This document shows positions 22,938-32,397 of a stretch of 64,000 bases of DNA, in pieces (the stretch's first letter is position 1; each line of letters opens with the position of its first letter). The position numbers and the translations under genes were made by a program. The stretch is from assembly GCF_017495225.1 (NCBI RefSeq), contig NZ_JAFEIG010000013.1:1-64000 (forward strand). Reading direction: 5' to 3'. This DNA comes from Daejeonella sp. Lineage in GTDB: Bacteria; Bacteroidota; Bacteroidia; Sphingobacteriales; Sphingobacteriaceae. The notes under the pieces were generated by a model. The model searched no databases. It was given only the letters and a program-made list of their open reading frames with translations, and had not been told where the DNA came from.

Positions 22938-24185
22938 ATGCTTTTTTTATATGATGCTGGAATACGCCTTTATACACTCTTAATCGCAGTTTTTTCACTA
23001 AGGAACAAAAAAGCACAATTTTGGATACAGGGGAGAAAAGGGCTTTTTGAGCACATCGAAAAGAGCCTTGATAAAAATAAAAAATATGCTTGGTTTCACT
23101 TTGCATCCTTAGGGGAATTTGAACAAGGTCGTCCAGTACTAGAAAAATTAAAAGCAGATCATCCAAGCACTCCAATTGTAATTACTTTTTTTTCACCTTC
23201 AGGATATGAGGTCAGGAAAAATTACCCCCTTGCTGATCATGTTTTCTATTTACCTATAGATACCAAGCAAAATGCTGAAAAATTAGTCCGATTACTAAAC
23301 CCTCAGATTGCTGTTTTCACTAAGTATGAGTACTGGTATCATTATTTTGAGGCTCTAAACACAAATAAAACACCACTTTTCATCATTTCAGGGATTTTCA
23401 GAAAGGAACAAGCTTTTTTCAAATGGTATGGAGGATTGCACCGAAAAATGTTGGGATTGGTTTCCCATTTCTTTGTTCAAAATGAAGAAAGCAAACATTT
23501 ACTAGCTGAAATTGGAGTTAAAAACGTAAGTGTTAGTGGCGATACACGTTTTGATCGAGTAGATTTTAATGCCAAAAACCCTCTTAAAATCATTCAAATA
23601 GAAGAATTTTGTAAAAACAATAATTCATTTATTGCTGGAAGCACTTGGCTTGAAGATGAACAGTTGATCGAAGCACTAATCGAATTAATGCCAGACTGGA
23701 AATTTATTATTGCTCCACACGAGGTAAATGAAAGTCGAATTAAGAGCATTGAAAAACTATTCCCAAATTCAATTAGATTTTCAAAAATACAAGAGGGAGG
23801 AGTCTCACCTCAAACTTTAGCAGCTACCCAAGTCCTGATTATTGATAGCATGGGAATACTTTCATCCATTTATAAATATGGCGAAATTGCCTATATCGGG
23901 GGTGGTTTTGGCGTAGGTATTCATAATACCCTTGAGGCTGCAGCTTTTGGATTACCGGTAATTTTCGGACCTAACTATTCCAGATTTATGGAAGCGGTAG
24001 AATTAGTTGAAAAAGAAGCTGGCTTTTCAGTAAAAGACACCGAGCAATTAAAAATGGTTATCGATTTACTTCTTGATCAAGAAAATAGAATAAAAAGTGG
24101 AGCATCTGCCTTAGAATACGTTCAAAGCCAGACCGGTGCTACTCAAAAGTTCTTGGATTTTATCTACAGTAAAGGTATTTTTTAA
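22938..24185 (+). CDS. waaA: Kdo transferase (lipid IVA)
   Basis: 415 residues of glycosyltransferase family 30. There is an N-terminal membrane-proximal helix (YDAGIRLYTLLIAVFSLR), the acceptor-side HFASLGEFEQGRPV with a catalytic-type Glu, and the C-terminal donor domain with GSTWLEDE, APHEV and YIGGGFGVGIHNTLEAAAFGLPVIFGPNY. It attaches Kdo to lipid A at the inner membrane. Its stop overlaps that of the converging hemH by 3 bp. Confidence 0.93.
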   Translation: MLFLYDAGIRLYTLLIAVFSLRNKKAQFWIQGRKGLFEHIEKSLDKNKKYAWFHFASLGEFEQGRPVLEKLKADHPSTPIVITFFSPSGYEVRKNYPLADHVFYLPIDTKQNAEKLVRLLNPQIAVFTKYEYWYHYFEALNTNKTPLFIISGIFRKEQAFFKWYGGLHRKMLGLVSHFFVQNEESKHLLAEIGVKNVSVSGDTRFDRVDFNAKNPLKIIQIEEFCKNNNSFIAGSTWLEDEQLIEALIELMPDWKFIIAPHEVNESRIKSIEKLFPNSIRFSKIQEGGVSPQTLAATQVLIIDSMGILSSIYKYGEIAYIGGGFGVGIHNTLEAAAFGLPVIFGPNYSRFMEAVELVEKEAGFSVKDTEQLKMVIDLLLDQENRIKSGASALEYVQSQTGATQKFLDFIYSKGIF

Positions 24186-25204
24186 TTATTTGCCTTTACT
24201 AAGCCCTCCAAGGCATCAATCCACTTTGGGTTATCATTTAAGCTTTCAACCAATTGGATATGCTCTCCGCCCATCTCTTCAAATTCTTCGGCATATTCAA
24301 CCGCAATTTCATGAACAGTCTCTAAGCAATCAGCTACAAAAGCGGGGCAGAATACAAGAATTCTTTTATCGCCCAATTTTGCACGTTCTTCAAGTACTAC
24401 ACTAGTGTAAGGTTGTGCCCAAGGGTCTTTCCCTAAACGGGATTGAAAACAAACTGTATATTTCTCTTTGGGTAAATCAAGCTTTTGAGCGATTAAGCGG
24501 GCCGTATCAAAACACTGTGCCGAATAACAGAACTTATTATTTTCAGTCATAACTGAGCAGCAATTTTCAACCTTTTGACAATGCTGCTTGGAATGATCAG
24601 CTTTTCGTAGCTGCCTTTTCGGAAGTCCGTGGAAACTAAATAAAATATGATCGTAAGTCTCAGGTTTATGTTTTTTGCCACTATCAGCAAATGCCTCAAT
24701 CATGATTTCATTATCATGGAAAGAGTTAATGAATGAAATATTAGGGATAGTTTGCCACTTACTAACAAGCTCCATAACTTTTTCAATTACCGAACCAGTG
24801 GTAGCAGAAGCATAATGTGGAAACAGAGGAATAACTTTAATGCTATTCACCTGCGCATCTTTTAATTTATTTAGGGCGCTTTCAATAGATGGATTTTGAT
24901 AACGCATGGCAAGCTCAACATGATAATCGTCGCCTAAGCGTTGCTCCAACATATCTTTTTGAATGATACTATAATGCATCAAGGGAGAACCTGTAGTATC
25001 CGACCAAATCTCTTTGTATAATTTGGCAGATTTCGGTCCGCGGAACGGAACAATAATTCCCTTAACCAGTAAAGCTCTTGCTGCAACAGGGAAGTCGATT
25101 ACACGACCATCCATCAAAAACTCATCAAGATAGGTTCTAACATCACTTGTTGAGGGACTATCAGGAGTACCTAAATTTACTAATAAAACACCTTGCTTAC
25201 CCAT
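24182..25204 (-). CDS. hemH: Ferrochelatase
   Basis: 340 residues. Family landmarks are VNLGTPDSPS, PLFPHYASATTGS, the metal-binding His in LFSFHGLPKRQLRK, FQSRLGKDPWAQPYT and the Glu in CLETVHEI. It inserts Fe2+ into protoporphyrin IX in the last step of haem synthesis. A TATCTTTG -7 element (minus strand, 25222-25229) lies 18 bp upstream of the start, so it likely has its own promoter. Confidence 0.95.
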   Translation of the reverse strand: MGKQGVLLVNLGTPDSPSTSDVRTYLDEFLMDGRVIDFPVAARALLVKGIIVPFRGPKSAKLYKEIWSDTTGSPLMHYSIIQKDMLEQRLGDDYHVELAMRYQNPSIESALNKLKDAQVNSIKVIPLFPHYASATTGSVIEKVMELVSKWQTIPNISFINSFHDNEIMIEAFADSGKKHKPETYDHILFSFHGLPKRQLRKADHSKQHCQKVENCCSVMTENNKFCYSAQCFDTARLIAQKLDLPKEKYTVCFQSRLGKDPWAQPYTSVVLEERAKLGDKRILVFCPAFVADCLETVHEIAVEYAEEFEEMGGEHIQLVESLNDNPKWIDALEGLVKANN

Positions 25205-25283
25205 ATATAAAATCTGAAATGCAAAGATACTCTAAGGAACGATTAATAAAAATACTTCGCTCCATTTGACTTTATAACAACAA

Positions 25284-25970
25284 TTAGTCGGCTAAATTCT
25301 TAGCTTCCCACAGCCTCCACCAAGGAGTTCCGGGCGAGTCATGATGCTCGTAATGATATCCAAAAAAATAGCAAGTTAGAAAGGCGAGAACATGATTCTT
25401 GCGCTGTGATCCTGATTGGTGTTTATTATTGTGCTCTCCATGATGGGGAAGCCAGGTTCCGAAATAAAATAATTGAAGTGTACTTAATAGCGAGGGTAGC
25501 ACCCAAAAAAAGAATAAATTCGATTCTGGGATCCAAATTTTAAGGATATTGAAAATAATAGCCATTAAAACTACTTGCCACCAAGAAAGATATTGTTTTA
25601 TAAAACTTAAATACCAAACAAAGAAATTACCTTCAGAATAATCGGGATCTTTTTCTGTATGAACATAACGATGATGTTCATGATGCTTGGTGTTTAATAC
25701 TTTATAAGGAAAGCAAGCATACAGTGCAGTACAAATTTGTCCAATAGCATTATTTAGTCTCCGGTTGGCTGAAACAGTACCGTGCATAGCATCATGGGCG
25801 GTTATAAAAAGTCCTGTGTACAAATGCATTTGGACTAATATAAAAAGATAAAGAAGGGGATTGTCGAATTTAAACTCCCAATTCATTAAGGAAATGATAG
25901 AGAAAGTCCAACATGCAATTACAATAAATGCAATTAAAGCACCCTTATTCGACTTTTCTGAGCTCATCAT
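25284..25970 (-). CDS. crtW: CrtW-like carotenoid ketolase
   Basis: 228 residues of the membrane fatty-acid desaturase/hydroxylase superfamily. Histidine boxes HDAMHG, HHEHHRYVH and HYEHH follow the order and spacing of beta-carotene 4-ketolases. About four TM helices surround them. Length is close to the family (usually 230-260). It lies 10 bp downstream of ispH at the end of the carotenoid operon, supporting a carotenoid substrate. It is distinct from CrtZ hydroxylases, which have different boxes. Confidence 0.82.
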   Translation of the reverse strand: MMSSEKSNKGALIAFIVIACWTFSIISLMNWEFKFDNPLLYLFILVQMHLYTGLFITAHDAMHGTVSANRRLNNAIGQICTALYACFPYKVLNTKHHEHHRYVHTEKDPDYSEGNFFVWYLSFIKQYLSWWQVVLMAIIFNILKIWIPESNLFFFWVLPSLLSTLQLFYFGTWLPHHGEHNNKHQSGSQRKNHVLAFLTCYFFGYHYEHHDSPGTPWWRLWEAKNLAD

Positions 25971-25980
25971 TAGGTTAATA

Positions 25981-26829
25981 CTAATATTCTAGGATTGTGG
26001 CTTTTACCTTTTCCATCAACCACATTGGGGTTGAGGTGGCGCCACAAATACCTACTTTTTCTTGAGGATTAAACATCTCTAAACTTAATTCTTCTTCACT
26101 ACTTATAAAGTAAGTATTCGGATTGGTTTGCTTACAAACCTCAAAAAGAACCTTGCCATTAGACGATTTTTTGCCAGACACGAAGATTATTGTATCATAA
26201 TGAACCACAAATTTTCTTAAATCATCATACCTATTTGATACTTGCCTACAAATGGTATCATTTGCTTTTACTTCGTAGCCACGGCTAATCAGTTCATCCT
26301 TAATTTGATAAAATTTATCGGTACTCTTTGTTGTTTGACTGTACAAAGTAAATTTTTGAGGAAGCTCAACATTATCGAGCTCGGCAATATCCTGAAAAAC
26401 AAGAGCTTCATTATTTGTTTGACCTTGCAAACCAATTACTTCAGCATGACCGTGCTTTCCAAAGATTAATACCTTTTCCTTACTATCGTAAGTGTTTTTA
26501 ATTCTATTTTGCAATTTTAACACTACCGGGCAGGACGCATCAATAAGTGTAATATTATTTTCAAGCGCCGTACGATACGTTTCTGGTGCCTCACCATGAG
26601 CACGAATTAAAACTTTTTCATTTTTAATGTTAGGAAGGTCTTCATGAGAAATTATTTTAAGACCCATTAATTTCAAGCGACTAACCTCTTCATCATTATG
26701 AACAATATCTCCAAGGCAGTATAAATAGCCATCTTCAGCCAAAATTTCTTCAGCCATATCGATAGCATAAACTACCCCAAAACAAAAGCCAGAATCATTA
26801 TCAATTGTTACTTCAAGATTATACTTCAT
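25981..26829 (-). CDS. ispH: 4-hydroxy-3-methylbut-2-enyl diphosphate reductase
   Basis: About 282 residues from M(KYNLEVTI); the frame can be extended 11 codons upstream but without a good reason. The three Fe-S cysteines are in GFCFGV, DASCPVV and GICGATSTP, and the substrate residues in RAHGEAP are kept. It performs the last step of the MEP pathway, giving IPP and DMAPP, the precursors of carotenoids. Its place inside the carotenoid operon is functionally sensible. Confidence 0.95.
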   Translation of the reverse strand: MKYNLEVTIDNDSGFCFGVVYAIDMAEEILAEDGYLYCLGDIVHNDEEVSRLKLMGLKIISHEDLPNIKNEKVLIRAHGEAPETYRTALENNITLIDASCPVVLKLQNRIKNTYDSKEKVLIFGKHGHAEVIGLQGQTNNEALVFQDIAELDNVELPQKFTLYSQTTKSTDKFYQIKDELISRGYEVKANDTICRQVSNRYDDLRKFVVHYDTIIFVSGKKSSNGKVLFEVCKQTNPNTYFISSEEELSLEMFNPQEKVGICGATSTPMWLMEKVKATILEY

Positions 26830-26890
26830 TGCTTTTTCAAATTTGATTTTAGGTATCTGCATTAAAAATACAAAAATACGAAATAGTTTA

Positions 26891-27529
26891 TCAGAAAGCC
26901 CACATATTAAGTCCCAGAAAAAACCCTATTTGCGCAAATAATAAAACGATGGCAGCTTTATTGTCTTTGTTGAAATCTAGTCCCTTGAAGACAAAAAACA
27001 ATAAAAAAGAAAAAATATACCATCCTAAATAATTTTGCAAGGGGATTTCGCCGCCTGACCATGACCAATAATTGAAGCGAATGGCGACTGGCTCAATTAA
27101 GAAATCAATTCCTAACAGGATCAAAGCACCAATTAAAGGAAAAATGAGGGAGTTTTTAATTTTGAGATATTCTAGCAGCACCCCTGTACAATAGACTAAA
27201 ATTAGCCAATTTACCCCTATGAGTAATGGTGTAGAGAACACCTTTAAGCCTAGCGCCTCACCATAGGAATAATTCCCAAAGATAAGTCCGGTATTAACCC
27301 CGATTACCTCTATAAAAAAGCCTGCCAAATAAATAATTACAGCAAAAATCTTGATGTTATTTGAAAAATCCTTTGTGCTATAAATCAGTAATCCTAGCAT
27401 TAGTAGTAGATGATAAGGCACGAGCGCGATAAAAAGTACCTCTAGCTCTGAGTTTAAAAAACCATACAAGCCCACTAAATGAAATAGTACCATTAAGATA
27501 CTACACAATTGAATCCTATTTAATTTCAT
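26891..27529 (-). CDS. cruF: CruF-like carotenoid 1',2'-hydratase
   Basis: 212 residues, very hydrophobic with about seven TM helices. It carries the YYGEAL-like segment FGNYSYGEALGLKVFSTPLLIGVNW typical in style of the CruF (DUF422) family. CruF hydrates the psi end of monocyclic carotenoids. It overlaps the glycosyltransferase gene by 4 bp. The assignment rests on family character plus operon context. Confidence 0.82.
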   Translation of the reverse strand: MKLNRIQLCSILMVLFHLVGLYGFLNSELEVLFIALVPYHLLLMLGLLIYSTKDFSNNIKIFAVIIYLAGFFIEVIGVNTGLIFGNYSYGEALGLKVFSTPLLIGVNWLILVYCTGVLLEYLKIKNSLIFPLIGALILLGIDFLIEPVAIRFNYWSWSGGEIPLQNYLGWYIFSFLLFFVFKGLDFNKDNKAAIVLLFAQIGFFLGLNMWAF

Positions 27530-28617
27530 TTTCTTATTGCTCTACCTTTCCAAATAACCGTTTTAGTAAAGTGTTTTTTAACAGAGATAACCGAAATAAA
27601 TACCATGCAAAGCAATTGTAAGGGATGCAAAAGCACATTTTGCAAAACATTCTGCCTAGCTGACAATGATATCATTACCCTGCTCAAAACAATCAAAGAT
27701 AAGGCAAAGAGAACTAATTCAGTGCTCAAAAAGAAGAAGCTGGCTATCGGACTTATTACCACCAGAAGGAGATAGAAAAAGAGTCCGAAGACATTATTAT
27801 TAAACCCGGCAAAAAAGTTTTTACTAAAGCCATTTACTGATTCATCGAAGCTTTTGTACATACGACAATAAACATATCCATTTGCGAGTAGAGCTTCTCC
27901 AGTATAGGAAGAGCTTTTAACAAGCTTCATGATTTCCACGTCTTCAACAACTTGATGCTTTACCTGTTCATGCCACTGATTTATGCGATAATTTGCCGCA
28001 TCAAACATCATAAATTGTCCGCTAGCAGCCGAAAAAGATGGATTACTGGAAAGTTTAACTAATCTGAGTGGCAATAAATTCAGTAAAACATAATGCATCA
28101 ATGGCACAACCAAGCGTTCGCCCCATGTTTTCATGATTTGATCAGTAAAAAGACTAAGTAGAGCTAAATTACCCGCCTTCATTCGGTGGATGGCGTTATT
28201 AATCAAACCGTCCATAACAGTTTCATCCGCATCCAAAAAAATTAAATACCTACCCTTAGCTGCTTGCGCCAGTTGATAGCAGGCGAAATTCTTGCCTAAC
28301 CAATCTTCAGGGAGTGGCTTGCCTGCGATAACCTTAAAGCGCTTATTCTGATCACTAAAATCCTGGCAAAGCTGAAAAGTTTGATCTGTAGAATTATCAT
28401 CTAAGACTATTACCTCATAATTTGGGTAATTCTGAGCACTTATTGAATTCAATAAATTAAGAATATCGTCTTGCTCATTCCTTGCCGGAATCAATATTGA
28501 TACTAAATCATCATACTTCTTAGCTGACTTAGTTAACTTCGGATTGGAAATAAAATTGAAGAGTGTAACGGCAAAGCGCAGGACTAAAAAAAAGAAAATT
28601 AGGTATATCAGTATCAT
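27526..28617 (-). CDS. Family 2 glycosyltransferase, probable carotenoid glycosylation
   Basis: 363 residues: an N-terminal TM helix, a GT-A domain with SILIPARNEQDDI, VLDDNSTDQTF and the DxD-like FLDADETV, then several C-terminal TM helices. It resembles CruC/CrtQ-type carotenoid glucosyltransferases. The neighbours (CruF, which makes the tertiary hydroxyl, and an acyltransferase) suggest it glycosylates the 1'-hydroxyl. The sugar is unknown. Confidence 0.78.
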   Translation of the reverse strand: MILIYLIFFFLVLRFAVTLFNFISNPKLTKSAKKYDDLVSILIPARNEQDDILNLLNSISAQNYPNYEVIVLDDNSTDQTFQLCQDFSDQNKRFKVIAGKPLPEDWLGKNFACYQLAQAAKGRYLIFLDADETVMDGLINNAIHRMKAGNLALLSLFTDQIMKTWGERLVVPLMHYVLLNLLPLRLVKLSSNPSFSAASGQFMMFDAANYRINQWHEQVKHQVVEDVEIMKLVKSSSYTGEALLANGYVYCRMYKSFDESVNGFSKNFFAGFNNNVFGLFFYLLLVVISPIASFFFLSTELVLFALSLIVLSRVMISLSARQNVLQNVLLHPLQLLCMVFISVISVKKHFTKTVIWKGRAIRK

Positions 28618-28619
28618 TC

Positions 28620-29243
28620 TTATACGGCAGTCGCGGTTTGCTTTTGCCGCGCAATTTCATAATGTTTGTTAAAGGCACTTTTTATTAATTGCAAACTTGT
28701 AAACTCTGCGCCCTCCCAAGTTTGAAGATAACAGTTAATTGTTGGCTTTCGATTTTCAAAATAATCGATAAAGCTTGCCGCAAACACATACTGGAATGTC
28801 TTGGAGGAGCTATTTATCAGATTCATCAAGCCCTTCTCGAAATTCACTTCATCTACATGCCCTGAGTGGAGCTTCCCTTGCGGGAATATTAGAACTAAGT
28901 TATTTGGATCATCTAATAATTTACCAGCATACTCCAGGGTTTCAATTATGCTTCTCGATCTCTTTTTAACAGAAAAGCTTCCTAAATATTTTAGAAACCA
29001 AACATTATGATAATTTTCTTCGCTAATCATCACATGAAATTTTTTCTTGAAATAAAGACGATTAATTTGAAAGAGAACAAAGCCATCCCACCAGGAAAAA
29101 TGATTTGCCAATAAAAGAATTGATCTATTTCGGTCTAAATCAATTTTATTGAAAAGTAAATCATGAAAATCGGATTTGATAATTCTATTGATGTACCAAG
29201 AGAAAAATTTAAAAACAATCCAATTTTGGCGTGGCTCAAGCAT
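28620..29243 (-). CDS. PlsC-type acyltransferase, probable carotenoid glycoside acylation
   Basis: 207 residues of the lysophospholipid acyltransferase superfamily. The catalytic HX4D motif is in NHFSWWDGFV, followed by the FPQGKLHSG block. In Chlorobi and Salinibacter-type pathways CruD-like acyltransferases esterify the sugar of carotenoid glycosides. Placement between the desaturase and glycosyltransferase genes points to the same job. A phospholipid role remains possible. Confidence 0.75.
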   Translation of the reverse strand: MLEPRQNWIVFKFFSWYINRIIKSDFHDLLFNKIDLDRNRSILLLANHFSWWDGFVLFQINRLYFKKKFHVMISEENYHNVWFLKYLGSFSVKKRSRSIIETLEYAGKLLDDPNNLVLIFPQGKLHSGHVDEVNFEKGLMNLINSSSKTFQYVFAASFIDYFENRKPTINCYLQTWEGAEFTSLQLIKSAFNKHYEIARQKQTATAV

Positions 29244-29286
29244 AGCTTAAAGATATCATTTTTTAACGTTTTGAAAATACATAGGC

Positions 29287-30747
29287 CTATTTAAGCAATC
29301 CATCTACAATTTTTGCCGATAAAAGAGCGAGAGGAATACCTCCCCCTGGATGTACACTTCCTCCAACAAAATATAAACCCTCAATTTTTGAACTAAAGTT
29401 GGCATGCCTTAAAAAAGCCGAAAACTGACTATTAGAGCTACTTCCATACAATGAACCTTGATATGAAAATGTTTTAGAATCAATAGATCTCGGATCCAAT
29501 ATTTCTTCACAGTTAATATATTTACTTATATCTAAACCTAAATTCCTGGAAAGTTTTTCAATGATATTTTTACGTGCATCACTTATTAATTCATCCCAAT
29601 TTTGGCCGGTATTGGATGGCACATTAATCATAGTAAACCAATTTTCTGAACCATTGGGTGCATCATCAGTTTTACTTTTAGAGCTAATATTCACATAAAT
29701 TGTAGGATCATGGTAAATAGATTTATCATCCCAGATCTGCTTAAATTCTTCCTGATAATTTTCGGTAAAAAAGATATTATGCATTTCCAATTCTGGGAAA
29801 GCACGATTGATTCCCCAGTAGAAAATTAGGGCAGAACTACTACGCTCCTGCTTTTGTATGCGTTCTGGCACAGCAAAGTCTTTTAAAAGATTTTGATAGG
29901 TGTACCAAACATCCATGTTTGATACTACTAAATCTGCCGCATGGTTAATACCATTAAGCTTAATCCCCTTTGCGCGACCATTCTCAATTACAATCTCCTC
30001 TACATAGGAATTAAAATTGAATTTAACACCTAAATCGCGAGCCAGCTTCTCTAGCGAACTAGAAATTGCATACATCCCACCAACAGGAAAATAAGCTCCA
30101 AAATGTTGTTCAAAATGTGGGATTACATTTAATGTTGCAGGAGCTTTATAGGGATTAGAGCCATTATAGGTGGCATATCGGTTGAAAAAACGTATAGTTT
30201 TATAATCCTTAAAATAGCTCTCAATTGCCTTATTCATAGATCGAAAAGCATCTATTTGAGGAAATCTCAAGAAGGATTTGAAAGTCTGCCAACTAAAATA
30301 GCTACTCCATTTATGTAGCGATCTTTGTAAGAAAACAGAATTGGTAATATCGTAGATATCGCTGCTTTTCTCTAAAAATTTAAGAATAGATTTAGCGCTA
30401 TCCTCAGTCTTTGCGGCTATTTCCTCGGCAAATTTATCGCGATCAGCAAATGCGCTAATCCTTGTCCCATCTTCATAAAAATAATTGCAAACAATGTCGA
30501 GCTTCTCATATTGGAAATAATCAGCAGGATTTTTACCCGCCAAAGTAAAAAGCTCATCTACATAGTGGGGCATGGTAAACAAACTGGGGCCCATATCAAA
30601 GCGGAAATCATTCAATTTCATTTCTGAAAGTTTCCCTCCAGCAATGGGTCCAGCTTCGAAAACCTCTACTTGATAACCTTTTAAGGCTAAGCGAATTGAG
30701 CTAGCAATACCGGCAATTCCTGCACCAATAATAATGGCTTTTGACAT
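29287..30747 (-). CDS. crtD: CrtD/CrtI-family carotenoid desaturase
   Basis: 486 residues: FAD-binding GAGIAGIASSIRLALKGYQVEVFEAG at the N-terminus, GGKLSEMKLNDFRFDMGPSLF, and the C-terminal GLYFVGGSVHPGGGIPLALLSAK of the phytoene desaturase family. Next to cruF it most likely acts as the 1-hydroxycarotenoid 3,4-desaturase (CrtD). A CrtI role cannot be ruled out without phylogeny. It is the first gene of the operon; crtB and the cyclase are not in this window. Confidence 0.85.
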   Translation of the reverse strand: MSKAIIIGAGIAGIASSIRLALKGYQVEVFEAGPIAGGKLSEMKLNDFRFDMGPSLFTMPHYVDELFTLAGKNPADYFQYEKLDIVCNYFYEDGTRISAFADRDKFAEEIAAKTEDSAKSILKFLEKSSDIYDITNSVFLQRSLHKWSSYFSWQTFKSFLRFPQIDAFRSMNKAIESYFKDYKTIRFFNRYATYNGSNPYKAPATLNVIPHFEQHFGAYFPVGGMYAISSSLEKLARDLGVKFNFNSYVEEIVIENGRAKGIKLNGINHAADLVVSNMDVWYTYQNLLKDFAVPERIQKQERSSSALIFYWGINRAFPELEMHNIFFTENYQEEFKQIWDDKSIYHDPTIYVNISSKSKTDDAPNGSENWFTMINVPSNTGQNWDELISDARKNIIEKLSRNLGLDISKYINCEEILDPRSIDSKTFSYQGSLYGSSSNSQFSAFLRHANFSSKIEGLYFVGGSVHPGGGIPLALLSAKIVDGLLK

Positions 30748-30829
30748 GCTACGAAATTACATTATTTCATACTCTGAAAAATACTTTGAGTAAAAAATGA
30801 CTAGATTATTTCAATAAACAGATGTATAA

Positions 30830-32242
30830 TTATTTCAAGGTATTTAAAACCGTAAACATTTTCTGTCGGACAGAAGAACTACTCCCACTATAATTATTGA
30901 TAATGAATGAAAAAACCAAAGGAGTACCATCTGCACTTGTTTGATATCCGGTATAAGCAATTACATCACTAATGCTACCACTCTTCATTTTCATGTTATT
31001 ATATAGCGGCAAACTCTCATAAAAGCCTGGAAACCAGCTTTCTTTCTTTACACTTTGTAAAATTTTTGCCATCGCAAGGGTGGTAACTCGATTTGAAGGT
31101 GATAAACCGCTACCATCATAAATATTCAATGCATCGCCATCAATACCCGCTTTATCGAGCCAGAATTTCTTTAGAATTTTGACTCCTGAAGATGTAGAAA
31201 TTTCTTTGACTTCCTTTTGCGCAATTGTTTTTAATAAATGCTCCCCAAAAAGATTGATGCTTTTTTGATTGAACCAATAAACAATTTTATCGAGGTTAGG
31301 CGAAGTATGAATATCAATAATCTTGGCCATAGGTTCAAAACTCTGATTATTCAAAGATTTCTGACGAGCAGTAGAGGCACCTTGATCTACTTTTATTCCC
31401 GAGTCATTTAATTTATTTAATAGATTATTTGCCAAATCAAATGCAGGGTCAGGCACCGAAGCTGCGATTTCTTTTTTGAGATCAATACCATAAGTCCCTC
31501 TCACGTAAATTACAGAAGAATATGGCGCAGAATAAGCATAAACATTGTCACCTGAGCCTGCGGGACCAGTTTTTACTTCATTCACAATTTTGAGATAGTC
31601 CATATTGGGACGAGTTTCCAATAGCTCGGCCACCTCACCAACACGAGAACTTGGCTTAAAAATAAGTCCGAATTGGTTTTCACGCCAGGTGAGTGAAGAT
31701 GGACCGGCACCATAATAATTCCCCATATCTTGCCAAGTCCAGCCTCCAGGCATTGTTTGTGTCCCAAATAAACGATCATCTGAGATGATAGATCCGGTAA
31801 TATTTTTTATCCCTAAACGATTAATAGCATCAGCCCATTTTTTTAAGATAAGATTAGACTTTGCAAGCTCATACCTATCACTCCCTAGACTTGGATCACC
31901 TGCTCCAGTAATAATTAAATCGCCATTTAATGTGCCGTTCGAAGAAATTGTTCCATTATAGCCCAAGGTAGTTTCCCAAGTAAAATCTTTCCCTAATAAA
32001 TGATATGCAGTAGCAGCAGTAATTGTTTTCAATGTTGAAGCACTAGCCAAACCAACATTTTCATTTTTTGAAAAAACAAGCTCTCCAGTCTCCGCATTCA
32101 AAACGCTTAAAGAACTCATACCATATTTCATCTGCGAATCTTCTTCAAATCGATTATAAGCACTTTGAATCTTCTGCTTTAATGTTTGCGATGAAAGCGA
32201 TGAAAATGAAACTGTTAAGATGAATGCGATAATATACCTCAT
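30830..32242 (-). CDS. dacB: D-Ala-D-Ala carboxypeptidase/endopeptidase PBP4
   Basis: 470 residues with a signal peptide (to about SLSSQ). Peptidase S13 motifs are present: SxxK in SASTLKT near residue 65, SxN-type in GSGLSPSNRV, and KSG (KTG-equivalent) in MKSGSISDV. It trims or cleaves peptidoglycan cross-links in the periplasm. It is monocistronic, with very AT-rich DNA upstream. Confidence 0.93.
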   Translation of the reverse strand: MRYIIAFILTVSFSSLSSQTLKQKIQSAYNRFEEDSQMKYGMSSLSVLNAETGELVFSKNENVGLASASTLKTITAATAYHLLGKDFTWETTLGYNGTISSNGTLNGDLIITGAGDPSLGSDRYELAKSNLILKKWADAINRLGIKNITGSIISDDRLFGTQTMPGGWTWQDMGNYYGAGPSSLTWRENQFGLIFKPSSRVGEVAELLETRPNMDYLKIVNEVKTGPAGSGDNVYAYSAPYSSVIYVRGTYGIDLKKEIAASVPDPAFDLANNLLNKLNDSGIKVDQGASTARQKSLNNQSFEPMAKIIDIHTSPNLDKIVYWFNQKSINLFGEHLLKTIAQKEVKEISTSSGVKILKKFWLDKAGIDGDALNIYDGSGLSPSNRVTTLAMAKILQSVKKESWFPGFYESLPLYNNMKMKSGSISDVIAYTGYQTSADGTPLVFSFIINNYSGSSSSVRQKMFTVLNTLK

Positions 32243-32341
32243 ATGCTAAATGTATTATTTCCTATTTTTATTATATTTATTAACTTTAACGATATTATAT
32301 TAATTATATATTTAATATTATTAATATAATATACCAAAAAA

Positions 32342-32374
32342 AATGCTGATTTGCAATAAAAGCAAATCAGCATT
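32342..32374 (-). terminator. Terminator of the ridA operon
   Basis: Perfect 13-bp arms AATGCTGATTTGC / GCAAATCAGCATT with a 7-nt loop. On the minus strand it is followed by an eight-T run, 24 bp after the RidA stop. Confidence 0.88.
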
Positions 32375-32397
32375 CTAAATTATGCAATTATTAAGGA

